Positions 45,101-53,319 of a stretch of 64,000 nt of DNA are shown piece after piece. The notes beneath the pieces were generated by a model. The model saw only the letters and a list, made by a program, of their open reading frames with translations. It searched no databases and had not been told where the DNA came from. The stretch covers positions 248,001-312,000 of the forward strand of contig NZ_JACIEN010000002.1 of NCBI RefSeq assembly GCF_014196925.1, in the 5' to 3' direction. This DNA comes from Chelatococcus caeni. GTDB taxonomy: Bacteria > Pseudomonadota > Alphaproteobacteria > Rhizobiales > Beijerinckiaceae. Numbering within the stretch: position 1 is the stretch's first letter; each line of letters opens with the position of its first letter. The position numbers and the translations under genes were made by a program.

Positions 45101-45335
45101 GGATGTCGGGCAGGAGCACGCTGCGCTGCGGCAGCCGCTCGGCGAGGGTGGCGGCGAGCGCGCGGGCGGCGCGCCGGGTCGGCAGGTAGATGGTGGCCGA
45201 GGCGAGCGCGAGGGGATCGTCGGCGTCCGGGAAACCGGGCACGATGCGGCCGGCGAGCAGCGCATCGGCGAAGGTTGCGAGGAAGGGCGCCCCCGGGGGG
45301 ATGGTGAAGACCCGTGCCGGCGCCTGCCTTGCCAT
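42174..45335 (-). CDS. addB: Double-strand break repair protein AddB
   Basis: The 1053-residue partner of AddA, of the alphaproteobacterial type. The N-terminal part (VFTIPPGAPFLATFADALL ... ATIYLPTRRAARALAATL) is a degenerate helicase-like fold, and the C-terminal third has the RecB-type nuclease motif VIVDFKTGRPPSPKQVFAGFSPQLTLEAAI near residue 920. SVTEVETLVRDPYAIFARHVLKLDPLD is the typical nuclease-domain lead-in. The ATG at 45335 follows the murU-like stop by two bases. The order murU-addB-addA is common in Rhizobiales. Confidence 0.95.
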   Translation of the reverse strand: MARQAPARVFTIPPGAPFLATFADALLAGRIVPGFPDADDPLALASATIYLPTRRAARALAATLAERLPQRSVLLPDIQPLGDLDAAELALAGEAERAFGDAAVHLPPALAPIERRLILTRLVLQWARALDGAILPAEAHEPLLVPASPADALALADDLAALMDGLATEDIPWTALAGLVEERYSRYYGITLDFVKIAAEMWPAILAERQASDPARRRSALVDARAAGLAAAPPQRPVIVAGSTGSIPATARLIAAIARLPKGAVVLPGLDTGLDDDTFALIGAGADLTVHNHPQAMLARLLATIGIPRADVAVLGAPPPRLAARSRFLSEAMRPAETTDLWAEPAHRPPEADLHAAFDGLSLVEAADEREEALCAAIALREALEDPAATAALVTPDRALAERVAAELARWDIAAEDSAGLPLRRSPHGTLACLVADAAAADHEPAILASLVAHPLARFGWPRATMERAARALEIGVLRGPAPPPGLAGIAAVLAERRAEARDHRAPRPLRRLTDTDWDLAETLLTRLSEAFSGFRAEDGDGLDLVALVGAHRAALDAVARPGAGEPPPLVAGEAGEALAEVFDAATSAKVDGLTGRFADYPAFFATLMADAVVRRPMSGHRRVKILGLLEARLVEADRLVLGGLDEEVWPPTARTDAFLNRPMRTTLGLAPPERRIGQTAHDFVQALGTRDVVLTRALKRGDAPTVPSRFLQRMQALAGDGLWAELRRRGERLRRYAGALTRLPALRPIERPRPKPDPELIPRRLSVTEVETLVRDPYAIFARHVLKLDPLDPIAVPPGAADRGTIVHEALGAFTARHPVTLPADAREELVALGRQAFAPIAAYPDVAALWWPRFLRLAEAFVAWETARRADIDVVQAEVAGALALALADGSPFRITARADRIERLRDGRAVIVDFKTGRPPSPKQVFAGFSPQLTLEAAILAASGFREVAHVPPDLCELLYMHAGGAREPLVACPVKPPRDETRSVAEVVVEHERKLTSLLSRYVAGEIGFASRPFPQFAGRFGAYDHLARVREWSLAGDEADLGELGGEA

Positions 45336-45337
45336 GG

Positions 45338-46096
45338 TCAGTCCGTCGTGGCGAAGCGGGCCTCGGCCGCGCGCAGGGCTTCGGGCGTGCCGACATGCAG
45401 CCACTGGCCCTCGATGCGCGCGCCGTGGAGCCGGCCCCGCTCCGCCACCTCGTCGAAGATGCGGTTGAGCGAGAAGGGGCCCTCCGGCGCGTCGGCGAAG
45501 AGCTGGGGCTTGACGATGGCGACGCCCGCATAGGCAAACGGCACGACCTCGCGTTCCGGCCGGCGCGTCAGGCGCCCGGAGGCATCCATGGAGAAGTCGC
45601 CACGCCCGTCATAGCCGAGGCTCGTCGCGGTCGGGGCCATCAGCAGCAGGATGTCCATCCGCTCTGCGTCCCATTCGTCGGCGAGGAGGTCGAGGTTCGG
45701 CAGCGGGCCCTCGAGCCACAAGGTGTCGCTGTTGACGAGGAAGAACGGCTCCTCGCCGAGGAGCGGCAGCGCCTTGCGGATGCCGCCGCCGGTGTCGAGG
45801 AGCTTCTGCCGTTCGTCGGAGATGTGCACCTTCGGCCCGCCCTTGCGCCGGCGGGCGTGCTGCTCGACGAGGTCGGCGAGATAATGGACGTTGACGACGA
45901 CATCCTCGACGCCGGCGGCCGCGAGCCTGTCGAGCGCCCGGTCGAGCAGGGAGCGCCCCGCCACGCGCACGAGTGGCTTCGGCGTCGTGGCGGTGATCGG
46001 GCGCATGCGCTTGCCGAGGCCGGCGGCGAGAATCATGGCGCGGCGGGGCATGGTGCGGCGAGGCATGGCGGCGGGGCGGCTCATCGTGTTCGGCAT
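45338..46096 (-). CDS. murU: Nucleotidyltransferase, probable N-acetylmuramate-1-phosphate uridylyltransferase (MurU-like)
   Basis: A 252-residue sugar-1-phosphate nucleotidyltransferase. ILAAGLGKRMRPITATTPKPLV (about 22-43) is the nucleotide and metal-binding signature, and FFLVNSDTLW contains the metal-binding Asp. In peptidoglycan recycling, AmgK makes MurNAc-1-phosphate and MurU converts it to UDP-MurNAc, bypassing de novo MurA and MurB steps. The neighbouring AmgK-like domain supports this role. Several ATG codons lie near the start; the first, nine bases after the previous stop, was used, and the true start may be up to 20 codons later. Confidence 0.82.
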   Translation of the reverse strand: MPNTMSRPAAMPRRTMPRRAMILAAGLGKRMRPITATTPKPLVRVAGRSLLDRALDRLAAAGVEDVVVNVHYLADLVEQHARRRKGGPKVHISDERQKLLDTGGGIRKALPLLGEEPFFLVNSDTLWLEGPLPNLDLLADEWDAERMDILLLMAPTATSLGYDGRGDFSMDASGRLTRRPEREVVPFAYAGVAIVKPQLFADAPEGPFSLNRIFDEVAERGRLHGARIEGQWLHVGTPEALRAAEARFATTD

Positions 46097-46105
46097 CGCG
46101 AAAGC

Positions 46106-47707
46106 TCAGGTGTCGGCGACGAGCGCCGGCAGGTGCGTCTCATACCAGAGCCGCAGCTCGGACAACACCGGATGGGCGAGGTTGCGCACCAGATAGGTCC
46201 TGAGCCGCGGCAGGTGGTTGAGATAGATGCTCTTGCCGTCGCGCTTGGCAAGGCGCGCGAAGGTGCCGAACAGCTTGGTGCCACGCTGGGCGGCGAGGAC
46301 GGCATAGGCGGCGGCGAAGCTTCCGACGTCGAAGTCGGGGTCCTGCCCCTGGCGGGCCCGGGCGTAGGCGCCGAGCAGGGACAATTCGAGCTCGGCCGGC
46401 ACGGTAACACGCGCATCTTGCAGCAAGGCCGCGAGGTCGTAGGCCGGATGGCCGAGGACGGCGTCCTGGAAGTCGAGGACGCCGAGCCGGGCGAGCCCCC
46501 GGCGCTCCGGCAGCCAGATGAGGTTCGGCGAGTGGAAGTCGCGCAGCGTCCAGGTCGCCGGGCCGGTCACGACATCCGCCAGCAGGCGCGTCCACAGGGT
46601 GTTGAACTGGGCCCGGGCGACGGCGGACAGGGCCTTGCCGCCGATGTGCGGGGCATACCAGTCGATGATGAGCTCGACCTCGGTCAGCAGCGCCTCGAGA
46701 TCATAGGGCGGGATGACGTGGTCGATGCCGTCGGCCACGGGCAGGACATCCGGCAGGGTCGTGCCGTGGAGTTTGGCGAGCAGCAGCGCCGCCTCGCGGT
46801 AGCGCTCGGGGATGGGGGCGCCGTCCGCGATGACCGGCTCGCTGCCGAGGTCTTCGAGCAGCAGGAGGCCGGTGTCGAGGTCGGCGGCATAGATGTCCGG
46901 CGCGCTGAAGCCGAGCGCCCTGAGGCCCTTGTCGACGGCGACGAAAGGATGGACCGTGAGCGCGAGCTTCGCCGCGATCGGATAGGGCTTGGTACCGCGC
47001 AGCACGGGGCCCGGCGGCCGGGGCGGCGAGATCATCAGCACGGCGGTTGCGCCGTCGGGCCGGGTGAGGCGCTCGTATTCGCGATAGGAGGCATCGCCCT
47101 GGATGTGCTGGCGCTCGGCGTCGCCCCAGCCGGCGGCGTCGAGCAAGGTGCGGATGGCGCGCAGGCGGAAGAGCCGCGGCGCGAATCGGCCGTGTCCGGT
47201 CATGACGACCCGGCGGCGCCCGGGATGCTCGTGCGGCAGGAGGTGGAAGGCGATGTCCAGCCGGTCCGGCGACAGGGCCTCCTCGGCCTTCTGCGGCCAT
47301 TCGACGAGGACGAGCGCGCCTTCGCAGGCCTCCTCCCAGCCTAGGTCGATGAGCTCGTCCGCGCCGCCGAGCCGGTAGAAATCGGCATGCACCACCGGCG
47401 GGCGCGCGGTGTCGTAGAGCTGCATCAGGGTGAAGGTCGGGCTCGGCACCTCGAGGCCGGCATCGCCCGCGAGGGTGCGGATGAGGCTGCGGGCGAAAGT
47501 GGTCTTGCCGGCGCCGAGATCCCCCGACAACGTGACGAGATCGCCCGCCTTCAGCTCCTCGCACAAGACCTCGGCAAGGCGCAGCGTCGCCGCCTCGTTC
47601 GGCAGGTCGAGCTGCCAGGTGGCCGTCGCCGCCTCGCCGCCGCCGCGCGTGCCGTAAGCCGCAGCCTGCCCGGCCGGGAAGGGAGAACTCACCATCGCCT
47701 CGTCCAC
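46106..47707 (-). CDS. tsaE: TsaE ATPase fused to an AmgK-like sugar kinase
   Basis: A 533-residue fusion. Residues about 30-165 are TsaE, the ATPase of the tRNA t6A37 threonylcarbamoyl complex, with Walker A GDLGAGKT at 62-69, PSPTFTLMQ and HADFYRLGG. Residues about 175-533 are an aminoglycoside-phosphotransferase-fold kinase of the AmgK type, with LRDFHSPNLIWL (catalytic Asp, Asn) and GVLDFQDAVLGHPAYDL (metal Asp). The kinase phosphorylates N-acetylmuramate for cell-wall recycling together with MurU. Such fusions are known in Rhizobiales. It lies 15 bases after the divL-like gene and ten before murU, in one operon. Confidence 0.93.
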   Translation of the reverse strand: MDEAMVSSPFPAGQAAAYGTRGGGEAATATWQLDLPNEAATLRLAEVLCEELKAGDLVTLSGDLGAGKTTFARSLIRTLAGDAGLEVPSPTFTLMQLYDTARPPVVHADFYRLGGADELIDLGWEEACEGALVLVEWPQKAEEALSPDRLDIAFHLLPHEHPGRRRVVMTGHGRFAPRLFRLRAIRTLLDAAGWGDAERQHIQGDASYREYERLTRPDGATAVLMISPPRPPGPVLRGTKPYPIAAKLALTVHPFVAVDKGLRALGFSAPDIYAADLDTGLLLLEDLGSEPVIADGAPIPERYREAALLLAKLHGTTLPDVLPVADGIDHVIPPYDLEALLTEVELIIDWYAPHIGGKALSAVARAQFNTLWTRLLADVVTGPATWTLRDFHSPNLIWLPERRGLARLGVLDFQDAVLGHPAYDLAALLQDARVTVPAELELSLLGAYARARQGQDPDFDVGSFAAAYAVLAAQRGTKLFGTFARLAKRDGKSIYLNHLPRLRTYLVRNLAHPVLSELRLWYETHLPALVADT

Positions 47708-47722
47708 TCGAAAGCCAACTCG

Positions 47723-50215
47723 TTACTCCGCTGCAGCGCGGCTCGGCACGCGGGGAAAGCGGCAGGTCACCGTGGTGCCGCGGCCGGGTGCCGAATCGAG
47801 CGCCACCGTGCCGCCGTGCAGCTCGACGAAGGAGCGCACGATGGACAGGCCGAGCCCGACGCCGCGGTGACCGGAGCCGAGGGTGTGGCTCTCGAAGCGG
47901 TCGAAGACGCGGGCCCGGACCTCCGGCGCGATGCCCCGCCCGGCGTCGCTGACCGTGAACACGACCTCCTCGCCCTCGCGACGCGCCGTGACGGTGACGG
48001 TCTGGCCGGGATCGGAGAAGCCGATGGCGTTCGACATCAGGTTGAACAGCACCTGGCGCACGCGCTTGGCGTCGGCGACGAAGCGGCCGATGTCGGCCGG
48101 AACGTCGATGACGACCCTGATGTCGTGCTCCGCCAGCCGATCCTGCAGGCCGGCGAGCGCGGCGTCGATCGTCTCGCGGATGTCGATTTCCTCGCAGGCG
48201 AGCGCGATGGCGCCGTTGTCGATGGTGGCGAGGTCGAGGATGTCGTTGATGATGGCGAGCAGCGCCGCCGAGGACTTGGTGATGTGCGAGGCGTATTCGC
48301 GCTGCTTGTCGTTCAGCGGGCCGACCGTCTCGGCATCGAGCAGCTGCACGAAGCCGATGATGTTGGTCAGCGGCGAGCGCAGCTCGTAGGAGACGTGGTG
48401 GACGAAGTCCTCGCGCAGGCGCGAGGCCTGTTCGAGCGCCTGGTTCTTCTCCTTCAGCGCCCGCTCCACCTCCACGCTCGCCGTCACGTCGGTGAAGGTG
48501 AGGAGGGTCGAGCCGTCCGGCAGCGGCGCGGTGACGCAATCGATGACGGTGCCGTCGTGCCGGTCCATGCGCGCGGCGAAGCCGGTGCGCGTGTCGTGCA
48601 CACCGGCGACGGCGCCGCGGATGACGTCCCAGGCCTCCTGCTGCGGGGCCATGAGGCCGCACAGGCGGATCACCTCGTCGATGTGCGGCAGTTCGGCCAG
48701 CACGTCCTCCGAGAGCTGCCACAGGTGGCCGAAGGCCGGGTTGCAGAGCTTGAGATGGCCGTTCGAGCCGAAGACCGCGACGCCCTCGCGCAGGGAGTTC
48801 AGGGTCTCGCCCTGGGCGCTGAGCAGGGCGTTGAAGCGCGATTCGAGGTTGAAGCGCTCGCTGACGTCGTCGAACAGATAGGTGACGCCGCCCTTGGGAT
48901 TGGGATTGGCGAGGACGCGCAGGGTGCGACCGTCCGGCAGGTACCACCAGTGCTCCTGCGGCTCGACCGAGCGGTGCGCGGCGAGGACGTCGGCCTTCCA
49001 GGCGCGGTAGTCGGCCTGTTCGGGGAGCCGGCGGCGGGCGCGCAATTCGTCGAGCACCTCGCCGTCCGTCGGGCCGGCTTCGAGGAACGCGGCGTCGAGC
49101 TGCCACAGCTCGCGGTAGGCGGCGTTGCAGAAAGCGAGGCGCTGGCCGGCGTCGAAGATGGCGACGGCGGTCGGCAGCTGGTCGAGCGTGCGCACATGCG
49201 CCGCCATCTGCCGCTCGAGGTCGGAGCGGACGGCTTCGAGCTCGGACACGTCGATGGCGACGCCGGCGGTGCCGTCGCCGCTCGGCGTCTCGGTCACGTC
49301 CAGCACCTTTCGCGCCCCGGCGACGACCGCGGTGACGCGGTCGCGATAGGTCGCGCCCGCCGTGCGCTGGCGGTCCATGGCCTTGCGCGTCGGCGCATCG
49401 AGCAGCTCGAGCCCGCGGCTCACCGCCTCGGCGGCATCGCCCGCCTCGACGGCCTTGGCATAGGCGCGGTTGGCCCAGGTGAGCCGGCCCTCGGCGTCCC
49501 GGCGCCAGGCGGGCTCGGGCAGGCCGTCGAGCACGCCGGCGAGCGCGCGGCTCTCCGCCTGCGCCTCGGCGAGGGCGTCGCGGTGGCGCAGCAGGTCGAG
49601 CCGGTCGCCGGTGACCTCGCGCAGGCGCAGCACGGCACGGCCGCCGATGGCGCGGCCCTCGGCCTCGTAATAGGCGCCGCTGGTGGCCCTCAGATTCATC
49701 TGGAAGCGCTCGCCGCGCTCCTTCAGGCGTTCCAGCGCCCGTTCCAGCGCCTGCGCCCCCGCCGCGGGCAGCCAGGAGCCGAAGGCCAGCACCCGCCGGC
49801 CCGAGACGCCTTCGCCGAAGATGCCGACGTCGCCCTCGATCTGCGGCTCGGCATCGCGCCCGTGCCAGCTCACGAGCAGCTGCGGCTCGGTGGCGACGAG
49901 CAGGGCGACGCGGTCGGCGCGGGCACGCAGCTCCTCGTTCTCGCCGGCGAGCAGCGCCTCCTGCCGCGCCCAGCGGCGGCGCTCCCTGAGGTGCACGAGG
50001 GCGGTGGTGGTGGCGAAGGCGATGAGGCCGAGCACGAGGGCAAGGCCGGCGAAATCCTGCGGTGCGGCCCGGCTGATGAGCGGCGCGAGTCCCTGAGCCG
50101 CGGCGGGTGCGGGAAGGCCGGCGAGGCTGACGGCGAGGGCCGTGGACGAGAGCGCGGGGATCGCACGGGAGGAACGCATCCCCCGCCGTTCGCCAGCCCT
50201 CGTTGCTCCCTGCAT
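47723..50215 (-). CDS. divL: DivL-like PAS-domain sensor kinase with Tyr at the phospho-acceptor site
   Basis: An 830-residue membrane-anchored protein. Residues about 15-75 hold two hydrophobic segments, about 195-590 hold repeated PAS domains (ALAGVLDGLPEPAWRRDAEGRL; QLPTAVAIFDAGQRLAF; SLREGVAVFGSNGHL), then DHp and ATPase domains. The H-box reads DFVHHVSYELRSPLTNI, with Tyr610 where His should be. The ATPase boxes LFNLMSNAIGFSD, VSDAGRGIAPE and GVGLGLSIVRSF are intact. Caulobacter DivL shows the same His-to-Tyr change and steers CckA through phosphorylated DivK, so a cell-cycle role at the pole is likely. The start at 50215 has GAGGA nine bases upstream. Confidence 0.83.
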   Translation of the reverse strand: MQGATRAGERRGMRSSRAIPALSSTALAVSLAGLPAPAAAQGLAPLISRAAPQDFAGLALVLGLIAFATTTALVHLRERRRWARQEALLAGENEELRARADRVALLVATEPQLLVSWHGRDAEPQIEGDVGIFGEGVSGRRVLAFGSWLPAAGAQALERALERLKERGERFQMNLRATSGAYYEAEGRAIGGRAVLRLREVTGDRLDLLRHRDALAEAQAESRALAGVLDGLPEPAWRRDAEGRLTWANRAYAKAVEAGDAAEAVSRGLELLDAPTRKAMDRQRTAGATYRDRVTAVVAGARKVLDVTETPSGDGTAGVAIDVSELEAVRSDLERQMAAHVRTLDQLPTAVAIFDAGQRLAFCNAAYRELWQLDAAFLEAGPTDGEVLDELRARRRLPEQADYRAWKADVLAAHRSVEPQEHWWYLPDGRTLRVLANPNPKGGVTYLFDDVSERFNLESRFNALLSAQGETLNSLREGVAVFGSNGHLKLCNPAFGHLWQLSEDVLAELPHIDEVIRLCGLMAPQQEAWDVIRGAVAGVHDTRTGFAARMDRHDGTVIDCVTAPLPDGSTLLTFTDVTASVEVERALKEKNQALEQASRLREDFVHHVSYELRSPLTNIIGFVQLLDAETVGPLNDKQREYASHITKSSAALLAIINDILDLATIDNGAIALACEEIDIRETIDAALAGLQDRLAEHDIRVVIDVPADIGRFVADAKRVRQVLFNLMSNAIGFSDPGQTVTVTARREGEEVVFTVSDAGRGIAPEVRARVFDRFESHTLGSGHRGVGLGLSIVRSFVELHGGTVALDSAPGRGTTVTCRFPRVPSRAAAE

Positions 50216-50322
50216 CGTCCGATCCTCGCTTCCGCCGCCGCGCGCACGCGCTCGCCCAGGCCGCGAATCGAGCCACTGTAGCGTTTCAACGACTTCTGCA
50301 GGAAGTGGTTAACAAAAGGCAA

Positions 50323-50349
50323 ATCGCCCGGTGGAGGCCACCGGGCGAT
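50323..50349 (-). terminator. Hairpin terminator of ahcY
   Basis: ATCGCCCGGTGG and CCACCGGGCGAT form perfect 12-base arms around a three-base loop. It begins about 30 bases after the ahcY stop, and a modest T-rich tail (TTGCCTTTTG) follows on the minus strand. Confidence 0.8.
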
Positions 50350-50378
50350 CGATGTGGATGCGTGTGGAGAACGCCGCC

Positions 50379-51779
50379 TCAGTAGCGGTAGTGCTCGGGC
50401 TTGAACGGGCCCTGCGGCGTCACGCCGATATAGGCCGCCTGCTCCTGCGAGAGCTTCGACAGCTTCACGCCGATCTTGGCGAGGTGCAGCATCGCGACCT
50501 TCTCGTCGAGGTGCTTGGGCAGCGTGTAGACCGTCTTCTCGTACTCGCCCTGCTTGGTGAAGAGTTCGATCTGCGCCAGCGTCTGGTTGGTGAAGGAGGC
50601 GCTCATCACGAAGGAGGGGTGGCCCGTGGCGTTGCCGAGGTTCACGAGGCGGCCCTCCGACAGGAGGATGATGCGCTTGCCGTCGGGGAACTCGATCTCG
50701 TCGACCTGCGGCTTGACGTTGTGCCACTTGAAGTTCTTGAGGCCGGCGACCTGGATCTCGTTGTCGAAGTGGCCGATGTTGCAGACGATGGCGCGGTCCT
50801 TCATGGCGCGCATGTGGTCGACGGTGATGACGTCCTTGTTGCCGGTGGCCGTCACGAAGATGTCGGCGCGCGGGGCGGCGTCCTCCATCGTCGTCACCTC
50901 GTAGCCCTCCATCGCCGCCTGCAGGGCGCAGATGGGGTCGACCTCCGACACCATGACGCGGCAGCCGGCGTTGCGCAGCGAGGCGGCCGAGCCCTTGCCC
51001 ACGTCGCCGAAGCCGGCGACCATGGCGACCTTGCCGGCCATCATCACGTCCGTGCCGCGGCGGATGCCGTCGACGAGCGACTCGCGGCAGCCATAGAGGT
51101 TGTCGAACTTCGACTTCGTCACGGAGTCGTTGACGTTGATGGCCGGGAAGAGGAGCTTGCCCTCCTTGGCCAGCATGTAGAGGCGGTGCACGCCCGTCGT
51201 CGTCTCCTCGGACACGCCCTTGATGGAGCGGGCGACCTCGCCGAACCAACCCTTCGGCTTCTCGGCGAGCATGCGCTTGATGAGGGCGAAGAAGATCTCC
51301 TCCTCCTCGGAGCCGGGCTTGTCGAGGAAGGCGGTGTCGCCCGCCTCGGCGCGCACGCCGGCATGGACGAACATGGTGGCGTCGCCGCCGTCGTCGAGGA
51401 TCATGTTGGGCACGCCGCCGCCGTGCCAGTCAAACAGCCTGGCGGTGTAGTCCCAGTAGTCCTTCAGCGTCTCGCCCTTGACGGCGAAGACGGGGATGCC
51501 GGCGGCGGCGATCGCCGCGGCGGCATGGTCCTGCGTCGAATAGATGTTGCACGACACCCAGCGGATGTCGGCGCCGAGCGCCTTCAGCGTCTCGATCAGC
51601 ACGGCGGTCTGGATGGTCATGTGCAGGGAGCCGGCGATGCGGGCGCCCTTGAGCGGCTGGCTCGGGCCGAACTCCTCGCGCACGGCCATGAGGCCGGGCA
51701 TCTCGCTTTCGGCGATGGCGATCTCCTTGCGGCCCCACTCGGCCAGCGAAATGTCCTTGACGATGTAGTCCTGGGTCAT
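50379..51779 (-). CDS. ahcY: S-adenosylhomocysteine hydrolase
   Basis: A 466-residue NAD-dependent enzyme that splits S-adenosylhomocysteine to adenosine and homocysteine, closing the methyl cycle. [40 protein letters not shown] (about 26-65) is the substrate-binding start, [19 protein letters not shown] the NAD Rossmann loop, and FKPEHYRY the conserved C-terminus that enters the partner subunit. Full length with the bacterial insertion. It is flanked by a terminator downstream and by an AT-rich palindrome about 80 bases upstream that may be its operator. Confidence 0.98.
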   Translation of the reverse strand: MTQDYIVKDISLAEWGRKEIAIAESEMPGLMAVREEFGPSQPLKGARIAGSLHMTIQTAVLIETLKALGADIRWVSCNIYSTQDHAAAAIAAAGIPVFAVKGETLKDYWDYTARLFDWHGGGVPNMILDDGGDATMFVHAGVRAEAGDTAFLDKPGSEEEEIFFALIKRMLAEKPKGWFGEVARSIKGVSEETTTGVHRLYMLAKEGKLLFPAINVNDSVTKSKFDNLYGCRESLVDGIRRGTDVMMAGKVAMVAGFGDVGKGSAASLRNAGCRVMVSEVDPICALQAAMEGYEVTTMEDAAPRADIFVTATGNKDVITVDHMRAMKDRAIVCNIGHFDNEIQVAGLKNFKWHNVKPQVDEIEFPDGKRIILLSEGRLVNLGNATGHPSFVMSASFTNQTLAQIELFTKQGEYEKTVYTLPKHLDEKVAMLHLAKIGVKLSKLSQEQAAYIGVTPQGPFKPEHYRY

Positions 51780-51860
51780 GGCGCGACGATCCGTGATTGC
51801 GATACGGCGTTAGGTTCGGCGCGACCTATAGCAGCCGCGCCGCCCGCAGGCAATAAAGAC

Positions 51861-51876
51861 ATAAAGAAGTCTTTAT
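51861..51876. promoter_or_regulatory. AT-rich palindrome upstream of ahcY, SahR-like operator candidate
   Basis: ATAAAGA and TCTTTAT are perfect seven-base arms around AG, within a longer ACATAAAGA..TCTTTATATGT stretch 82-97 bases upstream of the ahcY start. It is among the most AT-rich stretches in the region. ArsR-family SahR regulators control ahcY and methionine-cycle genes in Proteobacteria through such palindromes; the match to a specific consensus is from memory. It overlaps the stop codon of the MFS gene. Confidence 0.5.
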
Positions 51877-53111
51877 ATGTTCGTCGCCCGCACGGCGGCC
51901 CGGCGCGTGCCCCACTTGACGAGGAAGGCCGCGGTGATGGTGCCGATCAGCGCCGCCGCCATGAAGGCGAAGGCAAGATGCGCCTGCCCTCCGTCGAGGA
52001 AAAGGCCGATCGCGACCGGGGCCAGCATCGCCCCGAGGTCGAGGCCGGAATAGACGAAGCCGAAGATCTTGCCGGTCGAGCCGGCCGGCGTCGCCGAGCG
52101 CACCAGCATGTCGCGCGAGGGAATGGTGATGCCGGTGAGGAAGCCCGCCACGGCCACCGTCGCGAAGGCGGTGGCGAGCGCCAGCGGGATATAGCCGAGC
52201 GCGAGCGTGAGCACGCCGGCGCCGACGAGGCCGCCGCCGACGATGCGCTCGTGGTTGCTCGTCCGGTCGGCGAGGAAGCCGCCGATGAGCGAGCCGGTGG
52301 CGCTGGCGACGAGATAGACCGTCGTCGCGGTGGTGGCGAGGGCGAAGGTGATCGCCTGTACGTGCGGCATCAGGCTCGGCAGGAAGCTCTGCATGCCGGT
52401 CTGCGCGATCGACAGCAAAGTGAAATAGACGAAGCACAGCACGACCGGCGCGGCGAAGAGCAGTTGCGCCGTACTGGGGGAGCCCTGTGGCGGCCTTGCC
52501 GAGTCGGCGGCATGAGGCTCATGGGGTGCGACGCGCAGGAACAGGTGCTGCGTGGCGACATAGAGCGCGAAGACGATGCCGGCCGCGCCGGTGACGATGA
52601 GCGCCATGCGCCAGTCGAGGAGGTCGTTGAGGAGAAGCAGCGTCACCGGCGCCGCCGCCCAGCCGAGCGTGCCCGAGACCGTGTGGATGCTGTAGGCGCG
52701 GGCAAGGCGCGAGGGTGTCACGCGCGCCGTCATCACCGAGAAGTCGGCCGGATGGAAGACGCAGTTGCCGAGGCCGGCGACGATCGCGACGACGATCAGC
52801 ATCCAATAGGCAGGTGCGAGGCCGGCGAGGATCGTCGCAAGGCCGAAGAGCGCGATGCCCACGGGCAGGATGCGCTGCGGGCCGTAGCGGTCGACGAGGA
52901 AGCCGGCGGCCACCTGGCCGATGCCGGAGACGGCATAGAACACCGCCATCGCGACGCCGAGCTGCGTGTAGCTGACCCCGAGCCCGTCACGAATGAAGGG
53001 GAACAGCGGCGGCAGCACCAGCTGGAAGAAGTGGCTCGCAAAATGGGCCGCGCCGACGAGGCCGATGATGCGGACGTCGCGCTGCGGCAGGGCACTCGCC
53101 TGCTGCGTCAT
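51873..53111 (-). CDS. Major facilitator superfamily transporter
   Basis: A 412-residue inner-membrane transporter with twelve predicted helices in two halves and a cytoplasmic loop near residues 205-222. GFLVDRYGPQRILPVG (about 65-80) is the MFS motif between helices 2 and 3, and GGFLADRTSNHERIV is its echo in the second half. GNCVFHPADFSVMTARV resembles fosmidomycin-resistance (Fsr) type proteins. The ATG at 53111 has GGAGGAAAC directly upstream. The substrate is unknown. It is divergent from the response-regulator gene at 53320, and the 208-base gap holds both promoters. Confidence 0.9.
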   Translation of the reverse strand: MTQQASALPQRDVRIIGLVGAAHFASHFFQLVLPPLFPFIRDGLGVSYTQLGVAMAVFYAVSGIGQVAAGFLVDRYGPQRILPVGIALFGLATILAGLAPAYWMLIVVAIVAGLGNCVFHPADFSVMTARVTPSRLARAYSIHTVSGTLGWAAAPVTLLLLNDLLDWRMALIVTGAAGIVFALYVATQHLFLRVAPHEPHAADSARPPQGSPSTAQLLFAAPVVLCFVYFTLLSIAQTGMQSFLPSLMPHVQAITFALATTATTVYLVASATGSLIGGFLADRTSNHERIVGGGLVGAGVLTLALGYIPLALATAFATVAVAGFLTGITIPSRDMLVRSATPAGSTGKIFGFVYSGLDLGAMLAPVAIGLFLDGGQAHLAFAFMAAALIGTITAAFLVKWGTRRAAVRATNI

Positions 53112-53319
53112 GTTTCCTCCGCTTCCGTTGCGGCGCACCGTATCGGAAAGCCGTTTTTTTGTGCATTCAGCCAATAGGACGAACGGCCGCGAATGGCCAG
53201 TCCGCCCGTGCATTGCTGGGCTTCCCGGCGCGCGCGGCGGGTGGCCGGTCATGCTGGCGTAATGTTGTCCGGCCAAGGCGGGCCGGGCGGATCTTGGGGC
53301 GGATCTTTGGGGGCTGATC

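Noticed and set aside
51780-51860. SAM or SAH riboswitch upstream of ahcY
   Set aside because: The leader is too short and no paired core or pseudoknot could be drawn; a protein operator explains the palindrome better.
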